From: CALBPI01 sp038521865
GTDB lineage: Bacteria; Pseudomonadota; Gammaproteobacteria; Steroidobacterales; Woeseiaceae
Reading direction: 5' to 3'
DNA: 64,000 nt
Assembly: GCA_038521865.1 (NCBI GenBank)
Contig: JBCBKO010000002.1
Location: 124,001-188,000, forward strand
The number at the start of each line of letters is the position of its first letter. The first letter of the stretch is position 1. Below the pieces are notes generated by a model. It had not been told where the DNA came from. It did no database searches and was given only the letters and a program-made list of their open reading frames with translations. A program made the translations under genes and the position numbers. Below, piece by piece: positions 17,311 through 24,261 of the stretch.

Positions 17311-18249
17311 ATGATGAAAATTACCAGCGTCGACTACAGAATCCCGGCCATCTTTGCGGTTGCTGCCCTTCTGGGCGGATGCGGCGGCGAACCCGATACA
17401 CCTGAAGCGTCTGCGTCGGCAGAGGCCGCTGCAGAACAACCCGCAGTACCATCCAATACCGAGCTCCTCGATACGGTGCTCGCCGCTCAACCGGAGGAGG
17501 CGAAAGCACGCTACCCTTTCCGAAATCCTGGAGCGACGTTGAATTTCTTCGGCATCGAACCTGGCATGACCGTCGTCGAAGCACTTCCTGGCGGTGGGTG
17601 GTATTCGAAAATCCTGATTCCTTACCTCGGCGCGGATGGTCAGCTAGTCGGGGTCGACTATGCGATGGACATGTGGCCGTTGTTCGGCGGTATGTCTGAG
17701 GAAGCGATCGAGGAGCGTAAGACTTGGACCACCACCTGGGTTGAAGGCACTCGCGAATGGGGCGAAGGCGCGTCGGTATCGGCGTTTGTTTTTGGCAGCG
17801 TAGACGAGACCGTGAGTGAGACGGCGGATGCGGTACTTATGATCCGAGCCTTGCACAATCTCAACCGTTTCGAACCTCAGGGTGGGTTCCGAACTCAGGC
17901 TCTGACCGATGCTTTCGACGTACTCAAGCCGGGTGGCGTGCTCGGTATCGTGCAGCACCGTGCACCATCAGACGCGTCTGATGATTGGGCAGACGGCAGC
18001 AACGGTTATTTGAAACAAGCCAGCGTGATTGAAGCTGTCGAGGCGGTCGGTTTCGAGCTGGTCGAATCGAGCGAAATCAACGCCAACGAAGCGGATGTGC
18101 CGACCGAGGACGATTTCGTTTGGCGATTGCCACCAACGCTGGGTACATCGCGCGACGACGAAACCTTGCGCGCGGAAATGACGGCTATCGGTGAATCAGA
18201 CCGGATGACACTCAAGTTTCGCAAACCGGAAGCCAGCTCGGGCGATTAA
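17311..18249 (+). CDS. Exported class I SAM methyltransferase-like lipoprotein
   Basis: A 312-residue protein with a lipoprotein signal ending in LLGGCGGEP, followed by an Ala/Glu-rich linker and a Rossmann methyltransferase-like domain. The SAM-binding region is seen as MTVVEALPGGGWYSKILIPYLG with GVDY further on, and a later motif as LKPGGVLGIVQHRA. This fits the family of predicted periplasmic or membrane-anchored methyltransferases, whose substrates are unknown and whose access to SAM outside the cytoplasm is unexplained. ATG at 17311 is supported by GAGGAG at 17301-17306. It is 37 bp downstream of topA. Confidence 0.82.
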   Translation: MMKITSVDYRIPAIFAVAALLGGCGGEPDTPEASASAEAAAEQPAVPSNTELLDTVLAAQPEEAKARYPFRNPGATLNFFGIEPGMTVVEALPGGGWYSKILIPYLGADGQLVGVDYAMDMWPLFGGMSEEAIEERKTWTTTWVEGTREWGEGASVSAFVFGSVDETVSETADAVLMIRALHNLNRFEPQGGFRTQALTDAFDVLKPGGVLGIVQHRAPSDASDDWADGSNGYLKQASVIEAVEAVGFELVESSEINANEADVPTEDDFVWRLPPTLGTSRDDETLRAEMTAIGESDRMTLKFRKPEASSGD

Positions 18250-18262
18250 CCGGTTTTTCCAT

Positions 18263-18284
18263 CGCGGCCGCAGCTGCGGCCGCG
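18263..18284. repeat. 22-bp perfect palindrome upstream of hemF
   Basis: Bases 18263-18284 form a perfect, spacer-free inverted repeat made almost entirely of G and C, centred on AGCT and containing two GCGGCCGC octamers. It sits in the 114-bp gap between the methyltransferase-like gene and hemF. No T-tract follows on the plus strand (the next bases are GTGCCGAACC), so it is not a classical intrinsic terminator. It could form a very stable hairpin in RNA or be a dyad binding site. Confidence 0.7.
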
Positions 18285-18363
18285 GTGCCGAACCGTTACA
18301 CTATCCATGTCATTGATGGTTGACGCGACGCGGGGCGCGACGCTCAACAACTGGGGACGGGAT

Positions 18364-19299
18364 ATGCAAAGCTTTGAGGAACAGCTCGCGCAGGTGCGCG
18401 AGTATCTGATCGATCTGCAACAACGCATCACGAGCGAAGTTGCGGCACTGGACGGAAAAGCATCATTTGCCACTGACGCCTGGGAGCGTCCCGGCGGCGG
18501 CGGTGGCCAATCGATGATTCTGCAGAACGGCGCTCTTATGGAGCAGGCAGGCGTCGGATACTCGCACGTGATGGGCGACGGCTTACCGCCTAGCGCTACG
18601 AAAGCGAGACCCGAACTCGCCGGGCGACGGTTCGAGGCCGCGGGGGTTTCGCTGGTGTTTCACCCCGAGAATCCATATATCCCTACGACGCACGCGAACG
18701 TACGTTGCTTCGCCGCCTTGGCGGAGAATGAAGCGCCCGTCTGGTGGTTCGGTGGTGGATTCGATCTGACGCCTTTCTATCCTTTTGCACAAGACGTGCA
18801 CGAGTGGCATCAAACGGCCAAAGCCGCTTGTGAACCGTTCGGAGCGGAGGTCTATCCCGCACACAAGGCATGGTGTGATGAGTATTTCAATTTGCCACAC
18901 CGTGGCGAAACCCGCGGTGTCGGTGGTCTGTTCTTCGATGACCTGAACGAATGGGGCTTCGATCAGTGCTTCGCCTATCTGCGCAGCGTCGGTGACCACT
19001 TTATGAAGGCGTACGCACCGATCGTCGAGCGTCGCCGAAATACGCCGTACGGCGAACGCGAGCGCCAGTTCCAGCTTTATCGACGAGGTCGCTACGTCGA
19101 GTTCAACCTCGTCTACGATCGCGGAACCTTATTCGGGCTGCAGTCCGGAGGGCGCACAGAATCGATCCTGATGTCGCTACCACCACAAGTAAGGTGGCAG
19201 TACGGCTATCAGCCCGAAGCCGGAAGCCCGGAGGCTGAATTGACCGAGCAATGGCTCAAACCTCGCAACTGGCTGCAGGAGCTAGCCCCCGCAGCGTGA
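18364..19299 (+). CDS. hemF: Oxygen-dependent coproporphyrinogen III oxidase
   Basis: HemF converts coproporphyrinogen III to protoporphyrinogen IX using O2. The 311-residue protein (E. coli 299) shows the conserved WERPGGGGGQSMILQNGA, VSLVFHPENPYIPTTHANVRCF, WWFGGGFDLTPFYPF, YCDEYF-type HKAWCDEYFNLPHRGETRGVGGLFFDDL and the C-terminal GTLFGLQSGGRTESILMSLPP. The ATG at 18364 follows a GGGGACGGGAT stretch that may act as ribosome-binding site. An in-frame ATG at 18307 adds 19 non-conserved residues. Possession of hemF indicates aerobic haem synthesis, consistent with hemB further along. Confidence 0.96.
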   Translation: MQSFEEQLAQVREYLIDLQQRITSEVAALDGKASFATDAWERPGGGGGQSMILQNGALMEQAGVGYSHVMGDGLPPSATKARPELAGRRFEAAGVSLVFHPENPYIPTTHANVRCFAALAENEAPVWWFGGGFDLTPFYPFAQDVHEWHQTAKAACEPFGAEVYPAHKAWCDEYFNLPHRGETRGVGGLFFDDLNEWGFDQCFAYLRSVGDHFMKAYAPIVERRRNTPYGERERQFQLYRRGRYVEFNLVYDRGTLFGLQSGGRTESILMSLPPQVRWQYGYQPEAGSPEAELTEQWLKPRNWLQELAPAA

Positions 19300-19323
19300 G
19301 ACGAACCTTGCGTTAACGGTGCG

Positions 19324-19346
19324 AGGCCGGCTACCGTTCGGCTTTT
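19324..19346 (+). terminator. Weak terminator-like hairpin after hemF
   Basis: AGGCCG (19324-19329) can pair with CGGCTT (19339-19344, one G-T pair), with TTTT at 19343-19346. An alternative stem AACGGT (19315-19320) with ACCGTT (19333-19338) is mutually exclusive with it, because the first arm lies in the loop of the second. The hairpin ends just upstream of the hydrolase gene. Confidence 0.35.
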
Positions 19347-19361
19347 CCCCGACGAGTGACT

Positions 19362-20066
19362 ATGAAGTCCGAGCCTTCCAGCGCGCTACGCCCACCGCAC
19401 CGACTCGCCACACTATTGGAGTTTCGCGCGCCACTTGATGCACTGACGCTCGCTATGCGTTGGCCCTCATTGGTTAGCGCGCCCAGAGGGGACGGCAGAC
19501 CTGTCATCCTCTTGCCAGGCTTGGGAGCGAGCCCTCGATCAATGTGGCCGCTAAAGCAGTATCTGCGGCGACTCGGATATGACGCACAAGACTGGAAGCT
19601 GGGACGTAACCGCGGTCGAGTCGAGCGGATGGTCAGCAAGATGACCGATCAGGTCGAGTCACTTGCCGAGTCCCGGGACTCGGTGACGCTGGTCGGCTGG
19701 AGTCTTGGCGGCGTGGTCGCCCGGGAGCTTGCGCGCTTGCACCCCGTGGACGTGCGTGAAGTGATCACGTTTGGTACGCCCGTGATGGGCGGACCGAAAT
19801 ACACGGCTATGGCCGAGCGGTTTGCGGAAGGCGGATCACAGGACCTCGACCGATTCGAACGCGCCGTGCACGAGCGTAATCTGATCGGGTTCGATCAACC
19901 CATCACATCGATCTACAGCAAGCTAGATGGCGTTGTGGGCTGGCGCGCGTCCATCGACCACTACAACCCACAGGCACGCAATATCGAAGTGATTGGTGCT
20001 CACCTCGGACTGGGTATCAACGCATCGGTCTGGCGGATCATCGCCGACACCCTAGCCAAGTCCTGA
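19362..20066 (+). CDS. Alpha/beta hydrolase
   Basis: A 234-residue alpha/beta-hydrolase of the esterase/lipase type. The oxyanion region is at RPVILLPGLGASPRSMWPL, the nucleophile elbow at LVGWSLGGVVARELA (Ser of GWSLG), and the catalytic His is probably in EVIGAHLGLGIN near the C-terminus. No signal peptide is evident. The substrate cannot be told from sequence. Start choice is ATG 19362 (a GAG lies 6 nt upstream). GTG at 19356 is possible. The gene ends 11 nt from the convergent tag gene. Confidence 0.82.
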   Translation: MKSEPSSALRPPHRLATLLEFRAPLDALTLAMRWPSLVSAPRGDGRPVILLPGLGASPRSMWPLKQYLRRLGYDAQDWKLGRNRGRVERMVSKMTDQVESLAESRDSVTLVGWSLGGVVARELARLHPVDVREVITFGTPVMGGPKYTAMAERFAEGGSQDLDRFERAVHERNLIGFDQPITSIYSKLDGVVGWRASIDHYNPQARNIEVIGAHLGLGINASVWRIIADTLAKS

Positions 20067-20077
20067 CGATCAATTGA

Positions 20078-20719
20078 TTAGTCGATCGTGAATTGCTCAC
20101 CTAGCGCCGCACAGACGCTGTATCGGGGGCAGTCGATCACGTGGTCATTCACCATACCGATCGCCTGCATGTAAGCGTACATCGTTGTCGAACCCACAAA
20201 GCGGAAGCCGCGACGCTTCAGGTCACGGCTGATAGCATCCGAGGTTTTTGTCGTTGTCGGGCAATCGGATTGCACTTGCCAAGCGTTCTGAACCGGCCGG
20301 TTGTCGACAAAGGCCCACAAGTATTTCGCAAAGCCGCCGTATTCCTCTTGCAGCTCAAGAAATCGCTGCGCATTGGACACGGTCGCCGAAATCTTCAAAC
20401 GATTGCGAACGATACCGGCATCGAGACGCAATGCTTCGCAGTGCGCGTCTGAAAAACGCGCCACTTGCTCAGGATCGAAGTTTGCGAACGCTCGCCCGTA
20501 GCCCGCCCGTTTGTGAAGAATCGTACTCCAGGACAATCCAGCTTGTGCCGACTCTAGTACGAGAAACTCGAAGAGCACCCGGTCATCTGCGACAGGGACG
20601 CCCCATTCCGTGTCGTGGTATTCGAGATAGGCATCGCTGACACCCAGCGCCCAGGGACAGGCACTTCTTAACGAGGACACACTGACTCCGTGATGCTGAT
20701 CATCGATTTGGTATTCCAT
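20078..20719 (-). CDS. tag: DNA-3-methyladenine glycosylase I
   Basis: Tag excises 3-methyladenine from alkylated DNA. The 213-residue protein (E. coli Tag 187) shows CPWALGVSDAYLEYHDTEWGVP, LFEFLVLESAQAGLSWSTIL, KRRGFRFVGSTTMYAYMQAIGMVNDH and the closing DCPRY. These hold the HhH-GPD-like core, the catalytic Glu and the zinc ligands (Cys near the N-terminus, His and Cys near the C-terminus). It has an N-terminal extension of about 20 residues relative to E. coli. It lies 109 bp downstream of the sigma/anti-sigma pair on the same strand. Confidence 0.93.
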   Translation of the reverse strand: MEYQIDDQHHGVSVSSLRSACPWALGVSDAYLEYHDTEWGVPVADDRVLFEFLVLESAQAGLSWSTILHKRAGYGRAFANFDPEQVARFSDAHCEALRLDAGIVRNRLKISATVSNAQRFLELQEEYGGFAKYLWAFVDNRPVQNAWQVQSDCPTTTKTSDAISRDLKRRGFRFVGSTTMYAYMQAIGMVNDHVIDCPRYSVCAALGEQFTID

Positions 20720-20828
20720 GTTTCTGCCTTCCGCAATTGATGTGCGGTCCAGCGTGACCCATCAGGGATTAGCCTGCTGACAAGAAACTCACACGAAGCA
20801 GCAATAACGCAGCGAAGCTCACCAAGCG

Positions 20829-21626
20829 TTAAATCGAAATACCCAGCGTGTCGCTCGAAGCCGCCCGTACCGCCTCGACGCTTGCGGAATCACGACCGAT
20901 GATCGCAACGCTACCGCCATTACCGGCTGGCATGATGATGCCTTCGAAACCCCCGCGCATGATTGTCATGGGGCCATCAACCATCTGGTTCGGCATGACA
21001 AGGATCGTGACCGGTCCGTTCTCACCCTGCACCACCAGGTGCGGAATCAACTCGCCGTTGATCACGCAGCTCTTCGCGTAACTGATCGGCCCAGGTGTGC
21101 TCACCATACGAGCGCCTGCCGGTTCGAGAACGTTGCTTACGCGCTCGATCGACAGGCTGACGTCCGAAGGTTGCATACTCTCAAGCTCAGGACCGAGGTG
21201 TTCAATCACCTCTGCGATGAGGTCCTCGCCACCGGACATCGGAGTTTCTGTCTGAATCTCGGGCTGGCGGAGAACCAGACCGACGACTAGTGCGAGACAG
21301 GCAGCAAGACCAATCCATGCGGGAACCGCGAAGCGATTCGCAGGAGCCATCTTTTTCTGCAGCGGCACCACGTTGTCGGAAGACTGCGCTACCTGATCGG
21401 CCGATGCGTCCTGCAGCTGGGCCTCCAGCTCGGCCATGTCCGGCACTGGCGCGCGCAGACTATCGGGTACAGAAACACCCAAGGCCTGGACCAATTGCTG
21501 CTCCAGCAGTGCCGCCTTGCGCTTTAACGCTCGAGACTCCGGACACGATTGCGCCTTCGCCGCAATCGCGTCGGAATCACGGTCAGGTTCGGACAACACC
21601 GAAAACTCAAATTCTTTAAAGTCCAT
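20829..21626 (-). CDS. Putative anti-sigma factor, DUF3379 family
   Basis: A 265-residue single-pass membrane protein translated directly after an ECF sigma factor: its ATG at 21626 shares one base with the sigma stop. The cytoplasmic N-terminal half has a helical segment (PESRALKRKAALLEQQL) typical of DUF3379 anti-sigma proteins. A membrane segment covers about residues 101-120. The periplasmic part is Met- and Gly-rich (TILVMPNQMVDGPMTIMRGGFEGIIMPAG). The anti-sigma role is inferred from gene order and architecture; the signal sensed is unknown. No zinc-binding HXXXCXXC motif of the ZAS type is visible. Confidence 0.75.
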   Translation of the reverse strand: MDFKEFEFSVLSEPDRDSDAIAAKAQSCPESRALKRKAALLEQQLVQALGVSVPDSLRAPVPDMAELEAQLQDASADQVAQSSDNVVPLQKKMAPANRFAVPAWIGLAACLALVVGLVLRQPEIQTETPMSGGEDLIAEVIEHLGPELESMQPSDVSLSIERVSNVLEPAGARMVSTPGPISYAKSCVINGELIPHLVVQGENGPVTILVMPNQMVDGPMTIMRGGFEGIIMPAGNGGSVAIIGRDSASVEAVRAASSDTLGISI

Positions 21627-22138
21627 CAACCTTCTCCAAGGTCGAAGTTTTCGATCAACTTCTTACGAGCCCTGTGCAAACGGGTCAGCACAGCGCCGTT
21701 ACTCAAATCCATTATCTCGGCAATCTCTTTCGTCGAGTGCCCGAGCAGAACCTGTAAGACCAACGGTTCGCGGTACTCCGGCTCCAGCTCAAAAATCGCG
21801 GCGCGCATGTCGTCGGTGTCGGTGTTCTGCTCTGTTGCCAAATGCAACGTTGGCGCGCCCACCAACTCATCGATGTCCACAGTCTCCAACCGCTTCCTCT
21901 CGAAAAAACGGGCGTTCTCCCGGCGCACGATCGTGAGCAGCCAGGGTTTCGCAGCCTGATCCTCGCGCAGCGAATCTAGCGATTTCCAGGCGCGCATCAT
22001 CGCATCCTGCACCACATCTTCGGCCAGAGCCGAATCACGGCTTAACCAAAACGCGTAGCGGTAGAGATCCTCGCGGTGCTCTCCTACCAGTTGCTCGAAT
22101 CGGCGCTGGCGTGCCGCATCGCTCGCTGTACGTTGCAT
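21626..22138 (-). CDS. ECF-type RNA polymerase sigma factor
   Basis: A 170-residue sigma-70 family protein. Region 2 is at LVGEHREDLYRYAFWLSRDSALAEDVVQDAMMRAWKSL, with LLTIVRRENARFFERKR following. Region 4 has the helix-turn-helix PLVLQVLLGHSTKEIAEIMDLSNGAVLTRLHRARKKL. It is paired with the DUF3379 protein downstream, as expected for an ECF sigma/anti-sigma operon. I found no clear autoregulatory ECF promoter upstream, and the regulon is unknown. Confidence 0.92.
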   Translation of the reverse strand: MQRTASDAARQRRFEQLVGEHREDLYRYAFWLSRDSALAEDVVQDAMMRAWKSLDSLREDQAAKPWLLTIVRRENARFFERKRLETVDIDELVGAPTLHLATEQNTDTDDMRAAIFELEPEYREPLVLQVLLGHSTKEIAEIMDLSNGAVLTRLHRARKKLIENFDLGEG

Positions 22139-22171
22139 TAGATGACCCAGAGTGATCGCTTTTTATTTCAC

Positions 22172-22195
22172 ACGGGGCGTTTCGACCCCGTTTTT
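22172..22195 (+). terminator. Hairpin with T-tract between sigma factor and hemB
   Basis: ACGGGG (22172-22177) pairs with CCCCGT (22186-22191), with an inner CG/CG pair and a 3-nt loop, followed by five T residues (22191-22195) on the plus strand. It lies upstream of hemB and downstream of no plus-strand gene, so its role is unclear. It might stop antisense transcription from the sigma-gene region or be part of a long hemB leader. Confidence 0.5.
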
Positions 22196-22210
22196 CCCCA
22201 GAACCCCTAC

Positions 22211-22239
22211 TTTACTTGGACAGCGTCCGCGAATATAGC
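22211..22239 (+). promoter_or_regulatory. Candidate sigma-70 promoter for hemB
   Basis: TTTACT at 22211-22216 and TATAGC at 22234-22239 are separated by 17 bp, each matching 4 of 6 consensus bases. The start would lie about 30 nt before the hemB ATG. This is a sequence match only. Confidence 0.35.
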
Positions 22240-22274
22240 CACAATCTGGTGTCAGATATTCAGGACAGCGCGGC

Positions 22275-23282
22275 ATGCACAACGACAAGACACCCGGTTT
22301 CCCGCTCACACGGATGCGGCGCCGGCGCCGGCACGGTTGGATCAGAGATATGTTGGCGGAACATTCCCTCACCGCTGCTGACTTCCTCTACCCCGTGTTT
22401 GTGCTCGATGGCGAGGGTCGCGAAGAATCGGTGCCCTCGATGCCCGGGGTTGCGCGACGCAGTATTGATCGCTTGCTGGCACATCTTGAGGATGCGGTAG
22501 CGCTTGGTATTCCCGGTGTTGTGCTGTTCCCGGTGATCGATGCCAGTCTGAAGACGCCAGATGGTAGTGCCTGCCATGCCGATGACGGTCTGGTCCCGCG
22601 CACCATCGACGCAATCAAGGCCCGATTTCCCGATCTCGGCGTCATTACCGACGTCGCACTCGACCCCTATACGACTCACGGTCAAGACGGCATCATCGAC
22701 GAAGACGGTTATGTTCTGAATGACGTTACCGTCAGCATGCTTGAGCGTCAGGCGGTATGCCATGCCAAAGCCGGGGCGGACGTGGTAGCACCATCCGACA
22801 TGATGGATGGCCGCATCGGCGCCATCCGCAGAGCATTGGAGGTCAATGGTTACCCGAACACGCTCATTCTCTCTTATGCCGCGAAGTACGCTTCGTGTTA
22901 CTACGGACCATTCCGTGACGCTGTTGGGTCTGCTGGTAATCTCGGTGGCGGCGGCAAACACAGCTACCAGATGGACCCCGCAAACGGCCGGGAAGCGTTG
23001 CGCGAAGTCCAACTCGATATCGATGAGGGCGCCGACCTTGTCATGGTCAAACCAGCACTTCCCTACCTCGATGTCATCCGGGATGTTTCCGCCAACTATG
23101 AGATCCCGGTACTGGCCTATCAGGTCAGCGGTGAGTACGCGATGCTGGCTGCCGCAGCCGAAAACGGCTGGCTAGATGGCCAGGCCGCGACGCTCGAAGC
23201 GCTACTCTCCATAAAGCGGGCAGGCGCGCGCGCTATTCTCACCTACAGCGCCGTCCATGCGGCGCGCTGGCTGAGCGAGTAA
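22275..23282 (+). CDS. hemB: Delta-aminolevulinic acid dehydratase (porphobilinogen synthase)
   Basis: HemB condenses two 5-aminolevulinate molecules to porphobilinogen in haem synthesis. The 335-residue protein shows PGFPLTRMRRRRR, the two active-site lysines in LSYAAKYASCYYGPFRDA and LVMVKPALPYLDVI, and PVLAYQVSGEYAM. The metal site segment reads ITDVALDPYTTHGQDG, with Ala and Asp where zinc enzymes have cysteines (as in DVCLCEYTSHGHCG). This is therefore the Mg-dependent, zinc-independent subclass, as in Pseudomonas. The aroE gene follows 46 bp downstream. Confidence 0.96.
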   Translation: MHNDKTPGFPLTRMRRRRRHGWIRDMLAEHSLTAADFLYPVFVLDGEGREESVPSMPGVARRSIDRLLAHLEDAVALGIPGVVLFPVIDASLKTPDGSACHADDGLVPRTIDAIKARFPDLGVITDVALDPYTTHGQDGIIDEDGYVLNDVTVSMLERQAVCHAKAGADVVAPSDMMDGRIGAIRRALEVNGYPNTLILSYAAKYASCYYGPFRDAVGSAGNLGGGGKHSYQMDPANGREALREVQLDIDEGADLVMVKPALPYLDVIRDVSANYEIPVLAYQVSGEYAMLAAAAENGWLDGQAATLEALLSIKRAGARAILTYSAVHAARWLSE

Positions 23283-23328
23283 ACTCAAGAATCGAACAAG
23301 CGATGGTAGAGCCGCAGGAGCGTTAGAT

Positions 23329-24171
23329 TTGGTACAGGAAACCGCGATTCTCGATCGCTATGGCGTCGTCGGGTATCCCGTGGCGCACAGCAAATCACCG
23401 GTCATTCACCAACAGTTTGCCGAGCAGACGGGAGAATCCCTGATCTATGAGCTTGTCGAGGCGTCACCGGATGACCTTGAGTCCGTGGTGCGTCAATTTC
23501 AGCGTGCAGGCGGCAAAGGGCTGAACGTGACCGTGCCACACAAGACTCGCGCGACGCGTTTGGTCGATGAGCTCAGCGAATCGGCGAGCATCGCAGGTGC
23601 TCTGAATACCCTGAAATTTAATGAAGACCGTATCGTTGGCTTCAACACCGACGGCATCGGTCTGATCCGCGACCTCCGCGACAATTGGAAATTCGAAATC
23701 CCGAATACCCGCATTCTGGTTCTTGGCGCTGGGGGCGCCACACAGGGTATCCTCGCGCCGCTGCTTGACCTTGAGCCCGCGGCAATCGTGATCGCGAATC
23801 GTACTGTTGCCAAAGCCGATGCTCTGGCGAATCACTTTGGTGCGCTCGGCGAAGTCGAAGGCATGCGTTTTAACGACGTGCGCAGCGTCGAGCCGTTCGA
23901 TCTCGTGATCAACGCCACCTCGGCCGGTCTCTCCGGAGAATCCGCGCCGTTCCCCAAAGAAGCGATTCGACGCGGACACACAGCTTGCTATGACCTCTCA
24001 TATGCGCTGCACAAGACGCCGTTTGTGGCCTGGGCGGAGCAGATGGACGCCGGTCGAACCCGGGCCGGATGGGGCATGCTCATCGAGCAAGCCGCAGAGT
24101 CTTTTCGGATTTGGCGAGGTATCCAGCCCGAAACGGCACACGTTCTGAATCGATTGCCCGCCGCGAACTAG
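23329..24171 (+). CDS. aroE: Shikimate dehydrogenase
   Basis: AroE reduces 3-dehydroshikimate with NADPH in aromatic amino acid synthesis. The 280-residue protein has the substrate-binding VVGYPVAHSKSPVIHQ and NVTVPHKTRA (catalytic Lys), GALNTLKF, GFNTDGIGL and the NADP Rossmann segment LVLGAGGATQGILAPLL with ANRT. It starts at TTG 23329, 8 nt after GGAG (23317-23320); no ATG or GTG is available before the conserved GYPVAHS. A hairpin ending in TTTT lies 41 nt downstream of the stop. Confidence 0.95.
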   Translation: MVQETAILDRYGVVGYPVAHSKSPVIHQQFAEQTGESLIYELVEASPDDLESVVRQFQRAGGKGLNVTVPHKTRATRLVDELSESASIAGALNTLKFNEDRIVGFNTDGIGLIRDLRDNWKFEIPNTRILVLGAGGATQGILAPLLDLEPAAIVIANRTVAKADALANHFGALGEVEGMRFNDVRSVEPFDLVINATSAGLSGESAPFPKEAIRRGHTACYDLSYALHKTPFVAWAEQMDAGRTRAGWGMLIEQAAESFRIWRGIQPETAHVLNRLPAAN

Positions 24172-24212
24172 TTTTTTACTTTTCTGCATCCAAACTGAGA
24201 CAGCCTTCGAAC

Positions 24213-24245
24213 CTAATCGGCGAACTTTTATTCGCCATTAGTTTT
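24213..24245 (+). terminator. Hairpin with T-tract between aroE and the DUF4397 gene
   Basis: CTAAT-c-GGCGAA (24213-24224) pairs with TTCGCCATTAG (24231-24241), 11 base pairs with a single bulged C and a 6-nt loop, followed by TTTT (24242-24245). The AAGGAG ribosome-binding site of the next gene starts one base later. It can end aroE transcription, or act as a leader structure next to the ribosome-binding site of the lipoprotein gene. Confidence 0.6.
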
Positions 24246-24261
24246 GAAGGAGTAAAAAACT

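Noticed and set aside
22260..23012. A 250-codon minus-strand open frame opposite hemB
   Set aside because: Antisense to hemB. No motif, and composition is typical of a complementary-strand frame.
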